The notes under the pieces: generated by a model
The model's input: only the letters and a program-made list of their open reading frames with translations
What the model was told of the DNA's origin: nothing
The model's database searches: none
Program-made: the position numbers and the translations under genes
From: Polyangiaceae bacterium
Lineage (GTDB): Bacteria > Myxococcota > Polyangia > Polyangiales > Polyangiaceae
NCBI GenBank assembly: GCA_025936205.1
Contig: JAICTU010000178.1
Coordinates: forward strand, 1 to 16,266
Length of the DNA stretch: 16,266 nucleotides
Direction: 5' to 3'
Part shown: positions 14,109 through 16,266 of the stretch, in pieces
Layout: the number at the start of each line of letters is the position of its first letter
Numbering within the stretch: the stretch's first letter is position 1

Positions 14109-14209
14109 GGCCCGGACTCCTTACTTTCCCAGATGACGGGGCCACAGGATGACCCCTGGCGATCCATGATGCCAATGAATGTTTTGACTGCTACACATAG
14201 CGAATATTC
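14109..14209. promoter_or_regulatory. Divergent purA / lysR promoter region
   Basis: This 101-bp interval is noticeably AT-richer than its surroundings. It contains TTGACT at 14184-14189 (plus strand, possible -35 for the LysR gene) and the palindrome GAATATTC at 14202-14209, directly against the LysR ATG. The -10 hexamers are not convincing on either strand. The LysR protein may bind here for autoregulation. Confidence 0.4.
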
Positions 14210-15175
14210 ATGGGTCGATCCGGAACAACTTCCGCGGCTTCGCTCTCCGCTCTGGCCAGCGCGCAGCTGAGCGGCTTTCTGCAGGTCGCCGAGCTCGGCA
14301 GCGTGAGTGCCGCCGCCCAGGTGCTCGGCTTGACCCAACCGGCGGTCACCAAGCAGATCCGTGCGCTGGAGGCCGCGCTCGACTGCCGGCTGCTGGAGCG
14401 CGCGGGCCGCGGCATCCGGCTCACCGCCGCGGGCGAGCTGCTGGTCGAGTATGGCCGGCGCAGCGCCGCGGTCCTGTCCGACTTCCTGCAAGTGCTCGGT
14501 GATCTGCAGCAGGGGCGCAGCGGCAAGCTGGTGATCGGGGCGGGGGTGACCACCAGCGTGCTCTTGCTGCCCAGCTGGCTGCGCGAGCTCGGGCGGCGCT
14601 TTCCCGGCATCGACGTGAGCGTGCGCACGGGCACCAGCCACGAGGTCGAGGACTGGGTCGCCGCGGCCGAGGTCGATCTCGGTTTCGTCACCTCGGAGCC
14701 GCGGCGCGGCGAGCTGGTGGCCCGCCCGATGTTCGAGGAGGAGATCGTGCTCGTGCTGGAGCCGGGCGCGGCGCTGCTCCACAAGCGGCGGGGCGAGCGT
14801 GTGCAGCTCGCCGAGCTGCCGCTGATCTTGTTTCCGCGCTCGACCGGCTTCCGCAACTACCTGGAACAGCGCGCCGTCGAGCGCGGGCTCTCGCTGCAGG
14901 TGAAAATGGAGACGGACAGCGTGGAGGCGATCAAGAGCTTCGTCGCGGTGGGCCTCGGCGCATCGTTCTTGCCGCTGAGCACGGTGGAGGAGGAGCTGCG
15001 GCGCGGCGCGCTGGCTCGGGTGGCGGCCCAGGGCATGGGCCCGCTGCGCCGGCGCACCACGCTGGTCTGGCGCCAGGATCGTCGTCCGAGCTTTGCGGTG
15101 CGCAGCTTCCTGGAGATCGTCGGCTCCGGGCGCGCCCCCGCTCGGCGTCAGGGGCGCGCAGCGCGCAGCAGGTGA
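14210..15175 (+). CDS. LysR-family transcriptional regulator
   Basis: The 321-residue protein has an N-terminal LysR helix-turn-helix at about residues 18-76 (LSGFLQVAELGSVSAAAQVLGLTQPAVTKQIRALEAALDCRLLERAGRGIRLTAAGELL). A linker helix and a periplasmic-binding-like effector domain follow, starting at GKLVIGAGVTTSVLLLPSWLRELGRRFPGIDVSVRTG (about 104). SVEAIKSFVAVGLGASFLPLSTV is the conserved second-subdomain hinge. The effector is unknown; the closest style is the CysB/CbbR-like group. The ATG at 14210 is the only start that fits, and no Shine-Dalgarno is evident, so the message may be leaderless or weakly translated. The gene is divergent from purA, which need not be a target. The C-terminal 20 residues are Arg-rich and probably unstructured. 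Confidence 0.93.
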   Translation: MGRSGTTSAASLSALASAQLSGFLQVAELGSVSAAAQVLGLTQPAVTKQIRALEAALDCRLLERAGRGIRLTAAGELLVEYGRRSAAVLSDFLQVLGDLQQGRSGKLVIGAGVTTSVLLLPSWLRELGRRFPGIDVSVRTGTSHEVEDWVAAAEVDLGFVTSEPRRGELVARPMFEEEIVLVLEPGAALLHKRRGERVQLAELPLILFPRSTGFRNYLEQRAVERGLSLQVKMETDSVEAIKSFVAVGLGASFLPLSTVEEELRRGALARVAAQGMGPLRRRTTLVWRQDRRPSFAVRSFLEIVGSGRAPARRQGRAARSR

Positions 15176-15335
15176 GCCTTCAGGCCGCAGCCTGTTGGCC
15201 CACCGCGTTCACTGTCGCGCCCCACATCTCGTTGCCCGAGCCACCGATGAAGAGCAGCAGACGGCACCGATGCAACACCGTCGCACGCAGATCAGCACTC
15301 GGCCTCTGGAGGTTGGTCGCCGTTCCGGGCCGCCC

Positions 15336-15833
15336 TCAGGCCGAGAGATCTTTGGTCAGAAACGTGCGCGGCGGCGAGCTGTAGCCCGCGCCACGATACA
15401 GCTGCAGAGCGGCGTGATTCTCCGGGCGTACCATCAGGTGCAACGCCCGCGCGCCGCGCCGCCGCGCCAGCTCTTCGATCAGCGGCAGCGCCCGCCGTCC
15501 CAGCCCGCGCCCGCGCGCCGAGGGCAGCAGATACAGCTCGGTCAGGAAGGCATCGCGCCCGGCCCACTCCAGGTCGAAGCCCCAGGTGAGCACCACATAG
15601 CCACGCAGCGTGCTGCCCTCCAGGATGTGCGCGATCACGCCGAGCTCGGGCGAGTCGAGCAGCCGCATCACGGCCGGTGTGACGTCTTCCCGGCTCCAGG
15701 GAATGTCCTCGAGCGCGTTGAACTCCTGCATCATGTCGAGCAAGGGCCCGAGCTGGTCGGAGCTGACGTCGGACAGCTGGATGCCGTCCAGTTCAGTGCT
15801 GGTCGGCGACGAAGCCTGCGTGGTGGTGGCCAT
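15336..15833 (-). CDS. GNAT family N-acetyltransferase
   Basis: The 165-residue protein carries the GNAT fold. Motif A, with the acetyl-CoA pyrophosphate loop, is FLTELYLLPSARGRGLGRRALPLIEE (R-G-x-G-x-G/A pattern, about residues 97-121). Motif B is ALHLMVRPENHAALQLYRGAGY, with the usual N-x-x-A-x-x-LY-x-x-x-GF signature. The acceptor substrate could be an amino group on a small molecule, peptide or antibiotic; there is no specific evidence. The ATG at 15833 is supported by GGAGGGA 6 bases upstream, and the longer open frame to 16019 runs across the divergent promoter region of ribB. The N-terminal 15 residues are Thr/Ser-rich and poorly conserved in style. Confidence 0.92.
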   Translation of the reverse strand: MATTTQASSPTSTELDGIQLSDVSSDQLGPLLDMMQEFNALEDIPWSREDVTPAVMRLLDSPELGVIAHILEGSTLRGYVVLTWGFDLEWAGRDAFLTELYLLPSARGRGLGRRALPLIEELARRRGARALHLMVRPENHAALQLYRGAGYSSPPRTFLTKDLSA

Positions 15834-16012
15834 GGCGTTCCCTCCAGCCCGGGAGTGTGCTCCCCTCTCTCGCAGAGCGCCAGGTGTCGGGCTCGAAACA
15901 TGGGCGCGCCGACCGACCCCAGGAGTGCCCGCTGATGCTCTAGCGGTTTGTCTACTTTGCTGGACAGGGTCTGGGGTTGCAGCTAGGTTCCATGCGTGAG
16001 GGACCCAACTGC

Positions 16013-16266
16013 ATGTCATTGTTCCGAGTGAAGGCGGCGCTCACGGCCTTGCGCGCCGGTCGATTCGTGGTCGTTGCCGACGATCAGGACCGCGAAAACG
16101 AGGGCGATCTGATCCTGGCGGCAGAGAGCATGACGGCCGCGCGGCTCGCCTTCATGTTGCGGCATACGAGCGGTGTGGTGTGCGTGGCGTTGACGCGCGC
16201 GCGCTGCCAGTCGCTGGCGCTACCGCTGATGGTGCCGGAGCACAACAACGAGCCGCAGCGCACGCA
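16013..16266 (+). CDS. ribB: 3,4-dihydroxy-2-butanone 4-phosphate synthase (partial, runs off window)
   Basis: The first 84 codons are visible. [20 protein letters not shown] is the acidic, metal-binding signature of DHBP synthase (D-D-x-x-RENEGD). [14 protein letters not shown] continues the family's N-terminal core, followed by [11 protein letters not shown]. The enzyme converts ribulose 5-phosphate into the four-carbon unit of riboflavin. Whether it is fused to GTP cyclohydrolase II (ribBA) cannot be seen, because the sequence ends. The ATG at 16013 is preferred, with GAGGGA 9 bases upstream; an in-frame ATG at 15992 is an alternative adding seven residues. No FMN-riboswitch consensus is visible upstream. 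The GNAT gene is divergent. Confidence 0.93.
   Translation, partial: MSLFRVKAALTALRAGRFVVVADDQDRENEGDLILAAESMTAARLAFMLRHTSGVVCVALTRARCQSLALPLMVPEHNNEPQRT

Noticed and set aside
13413..14270. A 285-codon plus-strand open frame over purA
   Set aside because: Antisense shadow of purA, which has all catalytic motifs on the minus strand.
15834..16012. FMN riboswitch before ribB
   Set aside because: None of the conserved RFN-element segments are visible in the leader.

Overview
The window is a high-GC chromosomal segment with densely packed genes on both strands. Two things suggest a myxobacterium, most likely the Polyangiales/Sorangium side of Myxococcota: secreted lipoproteins with long Gly/Ser linkers and Cys-rich domains, and a histone-H1-like Lys/Ala tail on a ParB-fold protein. 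This is an inference from style; no marker gene settles it.

Layout. 63-1927 (minus): a ParB-fold protein and an upstream SAM methyltransferase. 1969-2289 (plus): a small Smr-domain protein, convergent with a Cys-rich lipoprotein (2293-2841, minus). 2842-4544 is an accessory island with lower GC than its neighbours. It holds the N-terminal piece of an SpvB/Rhs-type secreted giant protein (3359-3946), a 40-codon piece that looks like the extreme C-terminal tail of an Rhs-type toxin (3958-4080), and a small candidate immunity gene (4077-4352) whose ATG overlaps the tail's stop codon as ATGA. Two direct copies of a structured repeat of about 68 bp bracket the island. 4545-6511 (minus): a TipAS-type MerR regulator, with a textbook MerR operator in front of it, and a secreted metallo-beta-lactamase-fold hydrolase with a repetitive C-terminal tail. 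6663-6866 (plus): a small peptide with a classic double-glycine leader. 6908-8655: a WYL-domain repressor divergent from a glutathione S-transferase-like gene. 8656-8983 (minus): a probably decayed Cys-rich secreted protein. 9087-9521: a two-CBS-domain protein. 9560-11569 (minus): an APH-type kinase and a ribokinase, probably one operon. 11836-12321: DoxX, preceded by a strong palindromic operator. 12450-12770: an unrecognised acidic, Trp-rich protein. 12783-14108 (minus): purA. 14210-15175: a LysR regulator divergent from purA. 15336-15833 (minus): a GNAT acetyltransferase. 16013 to the end: the start of ribB.

Most of the window is ordinary housekeeping and regulation. The parts that stand out are the collapsed Rhs/SpvB locus with its surviving immunity partner and flanking repeats, and the orphan double-glycine peptide. 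I recognise no complete new multi-gene defence or secretion system here.
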